Shown here in pieces: positions 1 through 8,715 of a stretch of 64,000 bases of DNA (position 1 is the stretch's first letter; every line of letters starts with the position of its first letter). A model generated the notes under the pieces. The model was not told where the DNA came from and did no database searches. It was given only the letters and a program-made list of their open reading frames with translations. Source of the DNA: Thiovibrio sp964588325 (GTDB lineage Bacteria > Desulfobacterota > Desulfobulbia > Desulfobulbales > Desulfurivibrionaceae); contig CAZPOR010000007.1 in the NCBI GenBank assembly GCA_964588325.1, forward strand, positions 62,001 through 126,000, written 5' to 3'. A program made the position numbers and the translations under genes.

Positions 1-522
1 AATGTGCCCGAGGAAGAGGTGTTCATCTGCACCCTGCTTCATCAACTGGGCAAGCTCATCATCCTGGTCTATCTGCCGGAGCTGTACCGCAAGGCGCAGG
101 AACTCATCGACCGGGGATATTCCGATGAGTTTGCCGCCAAAACCGTATTGAACGACCTCACTTTTTCCTCGGTGGGCATGGAAATCGCCCGCTTCTGGAA
201 TTTTTCCGAAAAGATCGTCCTGAGCATGGGGCAGAATCCGCCCCAGCCGACGAGCAAGTTCGACTCCCAGCTCTATCTCCTCAATGTTTCCGCCTTCTGC
301 AACCGCCTCACCTGGATCATCTGCTTCGGGTCAAGCCTGGAACTTGGCGAATTGCTTCTGCACTACGGACCGATCATGGGGCTCAGCAAAAAGGAGGCTT
401 TCGGCCTGGTCAACAGAAGCCTGGAAGTGGCCGAAGGGATGTCGGACAACATCATCCGTTTCGGCCTGGCCAAACTGAAAATCCGCACCAAAATCACCCA
501 GAAGGCAACGGCAAGCCGCTGA
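1..522 (+). CDS. HDOD domain protein, C-terminal part (5' end outside window)
   Basis: The frame is open from the first base, so the gene starts upstream and only about 173 C-terminal residues are present. The segment LLHQLGKLIILVYLP near its start is typical of the core of an HDOD domain (an HD-related output domain of bacterial signalling proteins), and it is followed by the usual helical remainder (GMEIARFWNFSEKIV). HDOD domains generally lack phosphodiesterase activity and act in regulation; this is family knowledge. The end is a lysine/threonine-rich tail. A GC-rich hairpin region without a clear T-run follows before the convergent glgC gene. The N-terminal domain composition cannot be seen. 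Confidence 0.7.
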   Translation, partial: NVPEEEVFICTLLHQLGKLIILVYLPELYRKAQELIDRGYSDEFAAKTVLNDLTFSSVGMEIARFWNFSEKIVLSMGQNPPQPTSKFDSQLYLLNVSAFCNRLTWIICFGSSLELGELLLHYGPIMGLSKKEAFGLVNRSLEVAEGMSDNIIRFGLAKLKIRTKITQKATASR

Positions 523-557
523 AGCCGCCTCCCGGAAAAGGAGGCAGCGGGACAGAC

Positions 558-592
558 TCCGGGCAGGGCAGGCAGAGTGCCGCCTTGCCCGG
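558..592. other. GC-rich inverted repeat between convergent genes
   Basis: An imperfect inverted repeat built on CCGGGCA and TGCCCGG-like arms lies between the end of the HDOD gene and the end of the convergent glgC gene. A second small hairpin (GCCTCC/GGAGGC) lies just before it at about 526-548. No strong T-tract follows either, so a terminator role is only possible. Confidence 0.3.
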
Positions 593-596
593 CAAA

Positions 597-1862
597 TCAG
601 ATGGTTTCTCCGGTGACGATGCGCAGCGAAGGGAAATCCTCCTTCTTACGCAAGGGCGCCACCACGCAGTTGCGTCCGATCACGGCCTGGGAAGGCACCT
701 CCGCTTCCTTGCCGATCATGGTGATCCCGGTGTAGAGATGCTTGGGACAAGCCGCATTGGGCGTGGACTTATCCTCGCCCTGCCCCACCACCGCCCCCTG
801 GCCGACCCGAACCCGCTTGTCGAGGATGGCCAGATCCACCACCGCGCCTTCCTCCAGAACGCAGTCGTGCAAAATGATGGAATCCCTGACCCGCACATTC
901 TTCCCCACCCGCACCCCGGGCGAAAGCACCGAGTTGATCACCTCGCCCTCTATGACGCAGCCGGCGGAAATCAGGGACCCCTCCACCACGCAGCCCGAGG
1001 CAAAACGGGCAGGGCAACGGTCCACCACCAGACGGTCCGCATAGGGGTTTGGCCGGATGGACCACGCCTGCGGAGAAATCTCGGAGTCGATTTTGAGCAG
1101 ATCCATGTTCGCCTCCCAGTACGCCTGCACCGTGCCCACATCCCGCCAGTAGCCGTGAAAGGGATAGGCAAAGACGTTGTCCCGCTCAATGGCCTTGGGG
1201 ATGAGATGCATGCCGAAGTCCACCTCATCGCGGTCTTCCTCCAGAAGCCGGAGCAGGTATTCGGTATCGAAGACATAGATCCCCATGGAGGCGAGATCGG
1301 TGCGGGGCACCTTCGGCTTCTCCTCCCATTCGACGATACGCCCCTCCGCATTGGTGATGCCCGCGCCGAACTGGTGGATCTCGGAGAGCGGCACCACCAT
1401 CATGGCGATGGTCACCTGGGCCTGCTTCCGCCGATGGAAGCGGAGCATGTCGTCGAGATCCATGCGGTAGATGTGGTCCCCGGAAAGAATGACCGTCTCC
1501 TTGGCGGGATGCGCCCGGATAAAGTCGATATTCTGGCGCACCGCGTCGGCGGTGCCCTTGTACCAGTCGGAATCCTGAAACCCGGTGCGGGGGGGGAGGA
1601 TCTTCACTCCCCGGGTGCGGCCCGTGAAATCCCAAGCCTCGCCGGTGCCGAGATGGCGCATCAGGGAAAGGGGCTTGTACTGGGTGAGCACCCCGACCTG
1701 GCTGAGCCCCGAGTTCATCACGTTGCTCAGGGAAAAATCGATGATCCGGTAGAACCCGGCAAAGGGCACGGCGGGCTTGGCCCTGGTTTGCACCAGGACA
1801 TTGAGGCGGCTGCCGACCCCGCCGGCCAGCAGGAGAACCAGGGTGTTGTCGCCGTGGATCAT
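597..1862 (-). CDS. glgC: Glucose-1-phosphate adenylyltransferase, paralogue 1
   Basis: ADP-glucose pyrophosphorylase of 421 residues, the normal family size. It makes ADP-glucose from ATP and glucose-1-phosphate, the committed step of bacterial glycogen synthesis. The N-terminal nucleotidyltransferase domain carries the signature LAGGVGSRL (about residues 12-20), with its glycine-rich loop and arginine, then RAKPAVPFAGFYRIIDF and the metal/sugar site SGDHIYRMD. The C-terminal third has the alternating Val/Ile/Gly pattern of a left-handed beta-helix. The ATG overlaps the stop of the upstream gene, a second glgC paralogue, by four bases, so the two are almost certainly co-translated. Compared with that partner, this copy keeps the canonical GxGxRL loop and is the more likely catalytic subunit (inference). 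Confidence 0.93.
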   Translation of the reverse strand: MIHGDNTLVLLLAGGVGSRLNVLVQTRAKPAVPFAGFYRIIDFSLSNVMNSGLSQVGVLTQYKPLSLMRHLGTGEAWDFTGRTRGVKILPPRTGFQDSDWYKGTADAVRQNIDFIRAHPAKETVILSGDHIYRMDLDDMLRFHRRKQAQVTIAMMVVPLSEIHQFGAGITNAEGRIVEWEEKPKVPRTDLASMGIYVFDTEYLLRLLEEDRDEVDFGMHLIPKAIERDNVFAYPFHGYWRDVGTVQAYWEANMDLLKIDSEISPQAWSIRPNPYADRLVVDRCPARFASGCVVEGSLISAGCVIEGEVINSVLSPGVRVGKNVRVRDSIILHDCVLEEGAVVDLAILDKRVRVGQGAVVGQGEDKSTPNAACPKHLYTGITMIGKEAEVPSQAVIGRNCVVAPLRKKEDFPSLRIVTGETI

Positions 1863-3118
1863 CGAACCACCTCGTTATTCTTGATTTCCCCAACCAGTTG
1901 CTCCGGGCGCAGGTTGGGGTGCAGGGTGCAGCCGGAGCCGATCACCATGCCGTCCAGCAGATGATTGTTCCAGCCGACCACCGTCACCTTGCCGGCCTGC
2001 GGCTCTCCCGGCTCGCCGATCCGCACCCTGGCTCCGAAGGTCACGTTGACGTCGCTCACCACCGTGTCGAGACTGGCGCCGTGCCCCACCACATTATCGT
2101 AAAAGAGCACCGAGTTTCTCACCTGGGCCCCGGACTTGACATGCACCCCGGGGAAGAGGATGGAATTTTCCACCCGCCCCTCCACGACGCAGCCGTTGTA
2201 GACCAGGCTGTTCTCGATGCTCGCCCCGGAGCCGGCCTTGAGGGGCTGGCAGTCCCGGACTGCCCGGTGTTCCAGGTTGGTGCGGATGCCCCACTCCTCA
2301 AAGGGAATCTTCGGCGCCTCCCCCAGCAGGTCCATGTTGGTCTGCCAGTATTCGGCAACGGTCCGGGTATATCCCCAGTAACCGCGGAACTTGAAACCGT
2401 AGACCCGGTACTGGCCGGCCATGATCCGAGGCAGGATATCCCGGCCGAACTCAAAGGACTCATCCTCGCGGGCATTGGCCTCCAGCACCTCATAGAGCAC
2501 CGAGGGCCTGAAGCAATACACGGTGAGCGAGGCCCAATTGAACCTGGGGTCCGAGGGTTTCTCCTGGTACTGCAGGATGCGGCCGCCGCGCTCGCCGTCC
2601 TCGTCGTCGATCTCCGCCACCCCGAACCGGCTCGCCTCGGCCATGGGCACCTGAATACAGGCGATGGTCAGATCGGCGTCCTTGTCGCGATGGTATTGGA
2701 GGATCTCCCGGTAATCCATGTGATAGACATGGTCGCCGGAGAGGACCAGAATGGTTTCCGGGTCGTGGTACTGGACAAAATCGAGATTCTGATGGATGGC
2801 GTCGGCCGAACCCCGGTACCAACTGCTCTGGCCCGAACCCTGGGAAGGAGGGAGGATGGAAACCCCGCGGTAGCGGCCGGTCATGTCCCAGGCCGCCCCC
2901 ACCCCGATATGGCTGATCAGGGAAAAGCTCCGGTACTGGCTGAGGATGGCCACCCGTTCCAGACCGGAATGCATGAGATTGCTCAGGGCAAAGTCGATCA
3001 CCCTGGCAAAGCCGCCAAAGGGGACCGCCGATTTGGGCCGGTAGGCGGTGAGCACGTTCAGCTCGTCAACGCGGCCCCCGGCAAGGATCATGGCCAGAAC
3101 CTTCGGTTTCAGTTTCAT
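1859..3118 (-). CDS. glgC: Glucose-1-phosphate adenylyltransferase, paralogue 2 (variant loop)
   Basis: Second GlgC-type protein, 419 residues when started at the ATG giving MKLKPKVLAM. The frame stays open further upstream to about 3292, but that extension has no GlgC character. Family landmarks are RPKSAVPFGGFARVIDF, SGDHVYHMD and a C-terminal beta-helix domain. The N-terminal loop reads LAGGRVDELNVLT instead of the usual GGxGxRL, so the second glycine and the arginine of the signature are replaced by Val-Asp-Glu. It is first in a two-gene operon with paralogue 1 (four-base overlap). By analogy to the GlgC/GlgD pairs of Firmicutes, I infer a hetero-oligomer in which this subunit may be regulatory or altered in catalysis; this is not shown by the sequence. 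Confidence 0.88.
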   Translation of the reverse strand: MKLKPKVLAMILAGGRVDELNVLTAYRPKSAVPFGGFARVIDFALSNLMHSGLERVAILSQYRSFSLISHIGVGAAWDMTGRYRGVSILPPSQGSGQSSWYRGSADAIHQNLDFVQYHDPETILVLSGDHVYHMDYREILQYHRDKDADLTIACIQVPMAEASRFGVAEIDDEDGERGGRILQYQEKPSDPRFNWASLTVYCFRPSVLYEVLEANAREDESFEFGRDILPRIMAGQYRVYGFKFRGYWGYTRTVAEYWQTNMDLLGEAPKIPFEEWGIRTNLEHRAVRDCQPLKAGSGASIENSLVYNGCVVEGRVENSILFPGVHVKSGAQVRNSVLFYDNVVGHGASLDTVVSDVNVTFGARVRIGEPGEPQAGKVTVVGWNNHLLDGMVIGSGCTLHPNLRPEQLVGEIKNNEVVR

Positions 3119-3369
3119 GGAATGCCTGAAGGGAAAGGGGAATCTGCTTCGCTTCCTCGTGTAAAATTCATTATGGGAAGGGTTGCGCCAAAAAGCAAGC
3201 ACAGGAAGGGCGGAGGGAGGAAAAAGATTTTTTTTTGCAGGGTGATGGAACCCATCTCGGCGGCAGGCGATGCCAGGGTGGCGCAGATGCACGGAAGAGG
3301 CCTGCGAAGTGTGCTATTGCACATGAGCGGGCCGATGACAACGCAGATGCGCCGCCCTGACATCGCCTA

Positions 3370-4458
3370 CTATTGCAGGTGTTTGGTGGTGAGCCGCATC
3401 AGGGTCATGGTTGAAAAGTCCTGCATCTCCGCAGGCAGATTCCTGAGCGGCACCTCGGCCCGGGCCGCTTCCCGGTGCCCGCCGGCCGAACCGATCGCAT
3501 TGAACATCTTCTCCGCCAGCCGGCCGGCATTTTTCTTGTAGCCGTCGCAGCGGAAGATGACCACCAGCTTGTCGTTGTGCATGCCGGAAACAAACACCCA
3601 GGCGACATCGTGGACCTGATTGAGAAAGTCGGCGATAAGCACCAGCATGTCCGGGCTGGGAACCTTGCCGAGATGGGCATAGAGCCGCTGCTTACTCACC
3701 TTCATCTCGTTCAGGGCGGTCTTGAAATAGTTCAACTCGGAACGGCGGAAGGAGGAAAGCTCGATCTTGCGCACCAGGTTCTGGTTGGCGATATTGAAAA
3801 GGTAGCGGAAGGAAATGGCGTCCGCCAGGGTGGCCTTTTTCTCAAAATTCCGGGTATCCACCTTGATCGCGTAAAACAGGGCGGTGGCCAGGGCCACCGA
3901 GGGCTTCAGGTTGGCGGCGCGCAGGTACTCGACCAGCATGGAGGCGGTGGCGCCGAAATCCTTGCGGATATCGACAAAGGGCGCCACCCATCCTTTGGTG
4001 GCGGGATGGTGGTCAATGACCACATCAAAGGTAATATTCTCGAAGCTGGGCAGATGGGTGGGCTGGGAATCCAGCATCACCTTCTTGGTGAAACTCCCGA
4101 GCTTGACCGTGTGCAGACGCTCCATGGGGACCTTCAGCAGATCGACCATGACCACGTTATTGAGCCGCCTGATTTCGTTGGGATAGGCGATGGTCACGCT
4201 TTTAACCCGGTAGCGGAGCAGACGCTTCACCGCCATGGCGCTGGCTATGGCGTCCGGGTCGGCATTGATGACCACAAGAACCTGGTCTTCCTTGCCGAAA
4301 AGACCGCAGAACTCGAGCAGACGCTCCTTGGCGGTCTTCTTTTTGTTGGAAATCGGTTTCTTGGGAATTTCAAGACTTCCGTTCACGCCCACGCCATCAT
4401 CCCCGTTGTCCATGCATCCCAGACCGAAAACCGGCCGTTGAGATCCTTGCTTCGTCAA
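3370..4458 (-). CDS. DHH/DHHA1 family phosphoesterase (NrnA-like)
   Basis: Predicted phosphoesterase of the DHH superfamily, which includes nanoRNases, pAp phosphatases and cyclic dinucleotide phosphodiesterases. The N-terminal DHH domain shows VVINADPDAIASAMA (metal-binding DxD-like motif) and VVIDHHPATK (the DHH motif itself). The C-terminal DHHA1 domain shows GSAGGHREAARAEVPL, the substrate-binding GGGH-type motif in a GSAGGH form. The longest frame uses a TTG start without a clear ribosome binding site; an ATG at 4413 (MDNGDDG) or a later codon is possible, and the first 40 residues look unstructured. Upstream of and in the same orientation as the glgC pair, with a gap of about 250 bases, so it is probably transcribed separately. 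Substrate not assignable. Confidence 0.8.
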   Translation of the reverse strand: MTKQGSQRPVFGLGCMDNGDDGVGVNGSLEIPKKPISNKKKTAKERLLEFCGLFGKEDQVLVVINADPDAIASAMAVKRLLRYRVKSVTIAYPNEIRRLNNVVMVDLLKVPMERLHTVKLGSFTKKVMLDSQPTHLPSFENITFDVVIDHHPATKGWVAPFVDIRKDFGATASMLVEYLRAANLKPSVALATALFYAIKVDTRNFEKKATLADAISFRYLFNIANQNLVRKIELSSFRRSELNYFKTALNEMKVSKQRLYAHLGKVPSPDMLVLIADFLNQVHDVAWVFVSGMHNDKLVVIFRCDGYKKNAGRLAEKMFNAIGSAGGHREAARAEVPLRNLPAEMQDFSTMTLMRLTTKHLQ

Positions 4459-4516
4459 ATAACCGATGCCCTATACCATATCCTTGCACAAATTTCAAAG
4501 GGGTTGCCCCGGGGGA

Positions 4517-6067
4517 CTATTCCCCGTCAAAAAAAGGAACCGAAGGAAACAAAGCGTGATCGGTGTGAGGAATAAAACGGGAACCGGAAAACCGGAGCAT
4601 GAACTCCTGGTTCACGTTCAATTCGATGTAGGTGATTTTTCCGGCCAGGGCGAGGCTGCGCTCCCGGGCCTGGCGCTCAAGAAGTATCCGCTGGGCCCCG
4701 GCCAGGGAGCTGTTGCCCACGGGCTCGTAGGTGGCAAGGGGCAGATCGGGCAACATCCCCAGGACAATGGCCTGCCGAGGCGAGATATGCCGGCCAAATG
4801 CCCCGGCCACATAGATGCGGTGCAGATCCTCAAAGGCAATCCCCACCTGATTGGTCAGGGTGGTGAGGATGGCGTACATGGCCGCCTTGGAGCGCATGAG
4901 CGCGTCGAGATCCACCTGGTCCAGCACCACGGGCTGGCCATCCGCCGCATTCTTGCCCTCCACCACCACGAACCGGTAGCCTTCGCTTCCCGCAATCAGA
5001 CGTTCTCCGGCGGCCTGGGGCCGAAACTTGCCCCGGATATCGATCTGCCGGGTCAGGTAGAGCTCGGCCACCAGATCGATGAGCCCGGAGCCGCAGAGCC
5101 CCTTGGGCTTGCCCTTGCCGATGGTTTCATACCCGATTTCGCCTGTGGCCGGATCGATCCGCACATGTTCGATGGCGCCGGGGCCCGCCCGCATGCCCAT
5201 CCGGGCCACGCCGCCCTCCAGGGCCGGACCTGCCGCCCCGGCGCAGGCGATGAGCCATTCGCGGTTGCCGACAATCACCTCGGCATTGGTGCCCACGTCG
5301 ATGAGCATGCAGGTTTCCGGTTGCCGGTCAAGCCCGCTGGCCAGCACGCCGGAGATCAGATCGCCGCCGAAATAACTGCCCACGCTGGGCAGAAGCCAAA
5401 CCACCGCGGCCGGGTGGATGGCCAGCTTCAATTCTCCGGCCAGACAGGGATCCGGGGCATTGACCATGGGAATGTATGGCTCGCGGCAGAGATGGCAGGG
5501 ATTGAGGTTAAGGAAAAAATGCACCATGCTGGTGTTGCCGGACACCGACAGCGCCCGGATCTCGGAGACCGCCGCAAGGCCGGCACGCCCGGCCAGCTCC
5601 GTCGCCAGTTGATTGACCGAATCGATGATCGCCGCGTGCAGCTCTGCAAGCCCTTCGTCCTTGGCCGCATGATGGATCCGGGTAAGGATATCCGCCCCGA
5701 AACGGATCTGGCCGTTTTCCAGGTCGGCTCGGGCCAGGACTGCGCCGGTGCTCAGGTCAAGCAGGGTTGCCTCGAGATGGGTGGTCCCCAGGTCAAGGGC
5801 CATCCCGGCCAAAACCTTTGGCGGCTGGGAAAGGAAATCAACCAGCAACGGGGCGCCGCCCATGTCATTGACAATGGCGACGCCGGCAAAGCCCGCGGCG
5901 CGGAACCGGACGGCCACCTTGCTCAACCGCGAGTAGGGCACCATCGGCATGGCCCCATCCAACTGCGGGGCAAGCGCCTTTTTCAACCGGTCGAGATCGC
6001 CGGTGTTGTCGCCAAGGCTGGGAAGAGGCGCGGCAACCGCAATGCCGCGCACCAGGGGGGTCAACAT
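4517..6067 (-). CDS. ASKHA-fold ATPase, RACo-like (DUF4445), without the 2Fe-2S domain
   Basis: Protein of 516 residues related to RACo, the ATP-dependent reductive activator of corrinoid/iron-sulphur proteins. The C-terminal ASKHA (acetate and sugar kinase/Hsp70/actin) part is clear: LDLGTTHLEATLLDL, LSVSGNTSMVHFFL, SYFGGDLISGVLA, LIDVGTNAEVIV, GLCGSGLIDLVAELY and IYVAGAFGRHI. RACo proteins normally begin with a plant-type [2Fe-2S] domain. Here the frame starts at the linker/middle domain and no cysteine cluster precedes it; upstream is a dispersed repeat rather than coding sequence. ATG start with a GGAG about ten bases before it. It might activate a corrinoid or other low-potential enzyme using an external electron donor, or the family member may have another role. 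No corrinoid protein gene is adjacent. Confidence 0.75.
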   Translation of the reverse strand: MLTPLVRGIAVAAPLPSLGDNTGDLDRLKKALAPQLDGAMPMVPYSRLSKVAVRFRAAGFAGVAIVNDMGGAPLLVDFLSQPPKVLAGMALDLGTTHLEATLLDLSTGAVLARADLENGQIRFGADILTRIHHAAKDEGLAELHAAIIDSVNQLATELAGRAGLAAVSEIRALSVSGNTSMVHFFLNLNPCHLCREPYIPMVNAPDPCLAGELKLAIHPAAVVWLLPSVGSYFGGDLISGVLASGLDRQPETCMLIDVGTNAEVIVGNREWLIACAGAAGPALEGGVARMGMRAGPGAIEHVRIDPATGEIGYETIGKGKPKGLCGSGLIDLVAELYLTRQIDIRGKFRPQAAGERLIAGSEGYRFVVVEGKNAADGQPVVLDQVDLDALMRSKAAMYAILTTLTNQVGIAFEDLHRIYVAGAFGRHISPRQAIVLGMLPDLPLATYEPVGNSSLAGAQRILLERQARERSLALAGKITYIELNVNQEFMLRFSGSRFIPHTDHALFPSVPFFDGE

Positions 6068-6439
6068 AAACGGACAACTCCGTAAAGATTCGGGATGGAT
6101 ATCTGCGTCATGCCCACCATACTAGGCCTCCAGCCCCAAAAAGTCCCTAAAAAAATGTAATCCCCATCGAACTTCAGCCAATGTCGCGGATGACATGATA
6201 ACCAGCTATAATCCACAGGAGTAATTGATGCCTCCGCTACCGTCACCCCGGCGAAAGCCGGGGTCCAGAAATCCTTGCATACTGGATACTGGATTCCGGC
6301 TTCCGCCGGAATGACGAAAAAATATGCCAGCTCCCGCTCTGACACCGGCGGGCTTGACGTCCGGGATGGCCAATGGTAAAGAGCCAGGAAGGCATTGCGT
6401 CACAAAAAGAAACGGACCGCCACGGGAACACGAAAGAAC
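6068..6439. other. Intergenic region between divergent genes, holding a dispersed repeat
   Basis: About 370 bases without a convincing gene separate the divergent ASKHA gene and lptF. It contains one copy of dispersed repeat family A (6241-6316). Short frames here run through the repeat and have no homology that I recognise. I could not identify a confident promoter for lptF. Confidence 0.6.
6241..6316. repeat. Dispersed repeat family A, copy 1
   Basis: A 76-base element bounded by CGTCACCCCGGC and GCCGGAATGACG. Each end is itself a small hairpin (CCCCGGC..GCCGGGG and TTCCGGC..GCCGGAA), and the outer CGTCA/TGACG arms are inverted. Three related elements occur in this window, at 17358, 21068 and 61943, always between genes. 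The architecture resembles REP/BIME-type elements. Confidence 0.85.
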
Positions 6440-7633
6440 ATGCCCTTATTGCTCTACATCTATATCGCCACCGAGATTTTGGCCCCGTTCTTCGCCAGCT
6501 TTCTCATCATCAACGCCATCCTCTTTCTGGGCAGGCTTGTCCCCCTGCTCAACGTAATCTTCGATTTCGGCGTCGGCGCGGGCGACTTCCTGCGCCTCTG
6601 CGCCTACATGCTGCCCAAGCTGATGATGTTTTCCATCCCCATGGCCGGCATGACCGCGGTCATCGTCGCCATGAGCCGGATGGTGAACGACAACGAGATC
6701 ATGGCCCTCAAGGCCACGGGCATCGGCCTGCTCCGCCTGCTGCCCCCGGTGATCGTCATCGCCCTGTCCACCTCCCTGCTCACCTATTTTTCCGCGGTTA
6801 CCCTGATCCCCCAGGGCACCCTGGCCATGAAATCGCTTTTTTTGCAGATGGCCACGGAAAAAATCGACAAGGGCATCCAGCCCGGGCAGTTCAGCGAAGG
6901 CATCTCCAATGTGGTGCTGTATATCGATGCAGTGGACCACGAAACCCGGCAATGGCAGGGAGTGTATGTCTCGGACATGCGGCACGGCGACACGCCACTC
7001 ACCATTGTCGCCAAAACCGGCAGCCTCGCCGCCCAGCCGGAAAACATGCTGATCAGCCTCACCCTGGCGGACGGCACCCTGCACCGGGCCAGCAAAGATA
7101 TCACCCAAACCATCCGCTTTGACCGCTATCAGGTCTACCTGCCCATCAAGACGCCGACGGAAATCGGCGGCACCTCCGTTACCGAGGTCGGCAAGAACGG
7201 CCTGAACCAGAAACAGTTGCTGGAACAGGTGGCAACCCATGGTCCGAAAAGCCCCCTCGGCCTGAGCATGCTCATCGAGTATCATACCCGCATGGCCCTG
7301 CCGGTGGGCGGCTTCATCCTGACCATCCTGGGACTGCCCCTTGCCATGCTGGCCAGGCCCGGACGCAGGCCGTTGGGCGTGCCCCTTGGCCTGCTGCTTT
7401 TTGTCATCTACTACATCCTGTTCACCGCGGGCCGGACCATTGCCGAAAGCGGCCATCTGCCCGTGGCGGCCGGCATCTGGCTCTCCAATATCCTGATCGC
7501 CGGTTTTACCATTATGCTCACCCGGCAGGTGGCGCAGGAAATCACCCCGCTCTTCCTTGCCCGGCTGAGCGATACGGCCCTTGCCCTGCTGGCCAGGCTG
7601 CCGGGAATCACAACCGGAGAAAAACGGCCATGA
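6440..7633 (+). CDS. lptF: LPS export permease LptF (YjgP/YjgQ family)
   Basis: Inner-membrane permease of the LptB2FG ABC transporter that extracts lipopolysaccharide from the inner membrane and passes it to the periplasmic bridge. The start giving MPLLLYIYIATEILAPF yields 397 residues, usual for the family; the frame is open about 15 codons upstream (MRHKKKR) but that part is hydrophilic and atypical. It shows the family layout: N-terminal transmembrane helices (residues about 10-120), a periplasmic jelly-roll region rich in beta-strand (about 125-270) and C-terminal helices (about 285-380). It overlaps lptG by four bases (ATGA). A gene for LptB or LptC is not in the window. Confidence 0.88.
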   Translation: MPLLLYIYIATEILAPFFASFLIINAILFLGRLVPLLNVIFDFGVGAGDFLRLCAYMLPKLMMFSIPMAGMTAVIVAMSRMVNDNEIMALKATGIGLLRLLPPVIVIALSTSLLTYFSAVTLIPQGTLAMKSLFLQMATEKIDKGIQPGQFSEGISNVVLYIDAVDHETRQWQGVYVSDMRHGDTPLTIVAKTGSLAAQPENMLISLTLADGTLHRASKDITQTIRFDRYQVYLPIKTPTEIGGTSVTEVGKNGLNQKQLLEQVATHGPKSPLGLSMLIEYHTRMALPVGGFILTILGLPLAMLARPGRRPLGVPLGLLLFVIYYILFTAGRTIAESGHLPVAAGIWLSNILIAGFTIMLTRQVAQEITPLFLARLSDTALALLARLPGITTGEKRP

Positions 7634-8706
7634 AGCTGCTGGACCGCTACCTCATGGCCCAGTTCGCCAAGAACCTGGCCCTGGTCATCTGCTCCCTGAT
7701 CGCCATCTACCTGCTGGTCGATTTTTTCGAGCGGGTGGACAATTTCCTGGAAGCGAAACAGAGCGTCGGCCTGGCAATCAAGTACCTGCTGCTCAAGCTG
7801 CCGTTCATGTATGTCCAATTGATCCCGGTCTGTATCCTGCTGGCCGGGGTCATCACCCTGGGCATCCTCAACCAGCATTTTGAATTCATGGCCCTCATGG
7901 CCAGCGGGATCGGCGTTCTCCGCATCATCCGGCCCCTGCTGGCGGCAGCAGCCCTGTTCACCCTGCTGACCCTGGCCATCGGCCAATGGGTCCTGCCCGC
8001 CACCACCGCGGCCACCAACCGGATCTGGTACGAAGAGGTCAACAAGCAGATCCCCAAGGGCATCATCCGGGACGGACGCACCTATTTTCGCGGCGCCGAG
8101 GGAATCTTTTCCTTTGTCCGCCCCTCTCCCGGAAAAAACGAGTTCCTCAACTTCTCCTTTGCCGCCTATGACGGAGAGCACGGCCTGACTACCCTGCTCA
8201 CCGCGGAAAGCGCCACCTGGGCAGACGGAGCCTGGCAGCTCACAAACGGCCAGCAGAAAACCCGCACCGGCAATGGCGCCTTTTCCGTAACCCTTTTCCA
8301 GACCCTCACCCCTGCCTTTGCCGAAGCGCCGGAAGAATTCTTTGTTCCCCCATACAAAATAGAGGAAATCTCATACAGCAAGCTTCTGCGGCAGGCCATG
8401 GACAGCAAGGTTTCCCACCATGAATCGCGGGTGGAATTCCACCGCCGCTTCTCCTACGCCTTCCTGGGCATCCCCCTGCTTCTGCTGGGGATTCCGGTAC
8501 TGCTCGCGGTGCATAAAACCAAGGGCCGCGATCTGGCCCTGGCCATCCCGGTGAGCTGCGGCCTGGCCTTTGCCGCCTGGGGCGGCTGGAGCGCCACCCA
8601 GTCCCTGGCCAAGACCGCCACCCTGCCGCCGGGCATCGCCTCCTGGTCCATCCATCTGCTGACCATCGGGATTGGCTGCTTTCTGCTCAAACGGTATAAC
8701 CAGTAA
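7630..8706 (+). CDS. lptG: LPS export permease LptG
   Basis: Partner of LptF, 358 residues. N-terminal MKLLDRYLMAQFAKNLALV is typical of LptG, followed by helices at about residues 15-35, 55-80 and 95-120, a periplasmic domain in the middle, and a C-terminal membrane part with RRFSYAFLGIPLLLLGIPV. Its ATG overlaps the lptF stop, so the pair is translationally coupled and made in equal amounts, as expected for a heterodimeric permease. The next gene follows after nine bases and may be in the same transcript although it looks functionally unrelated. Confidence 0.9.
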   Translation: MKLLDRYLMAQFAKNLALVICSLIAIYLLVDFFERVDNFLEAKQSVGLAIKYLLLKLPFMYVQLIPVCILLAGVITLGILNQHFEFMALMASGIGVLRIIRPLLAAAALFTLLTLAIGQWVLPATTAATNRIWYEEVNKQIPKGIIRDGRTYFRGAEGIFSFVRPSPGKNEFLNFSFAAYDGEHGLTTLLTAESATWADGAWQLTNGQQKTRTGNGAFSVTLFQTLTPAFAEAPEEFFVPPYKIEEISYSKLLRQAMDSKVSHHESRVEFHRRFSYAFLGIPLLLLGIPVLLAVHKTKGRDLALAIPVSCGLAFAAWGGWSATQSLAKTATLPPGIASWSIHLLTIGIGCFLLKRYNQ

Positions 8707-8715
8707 TATCCCAAA

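Noticed and set aside
585..1964. Long plus-strand frame opposite glgC paralogue 1
   Set aside because: Antisense shadow; minus strand carries a full GlgC.
1898..3541. Long plus-strand frame opposite glgC paralogue 2
   Set aside because: Antisense shadow without domains; composition is His/Gly/Gln rich.
6061..6345. Minus-strand frame through repeat A copy 1
   Set aside because: It is built mostly from the dispersed repeat (FVIPAEAGIQ-type repeat translation), not a gene.
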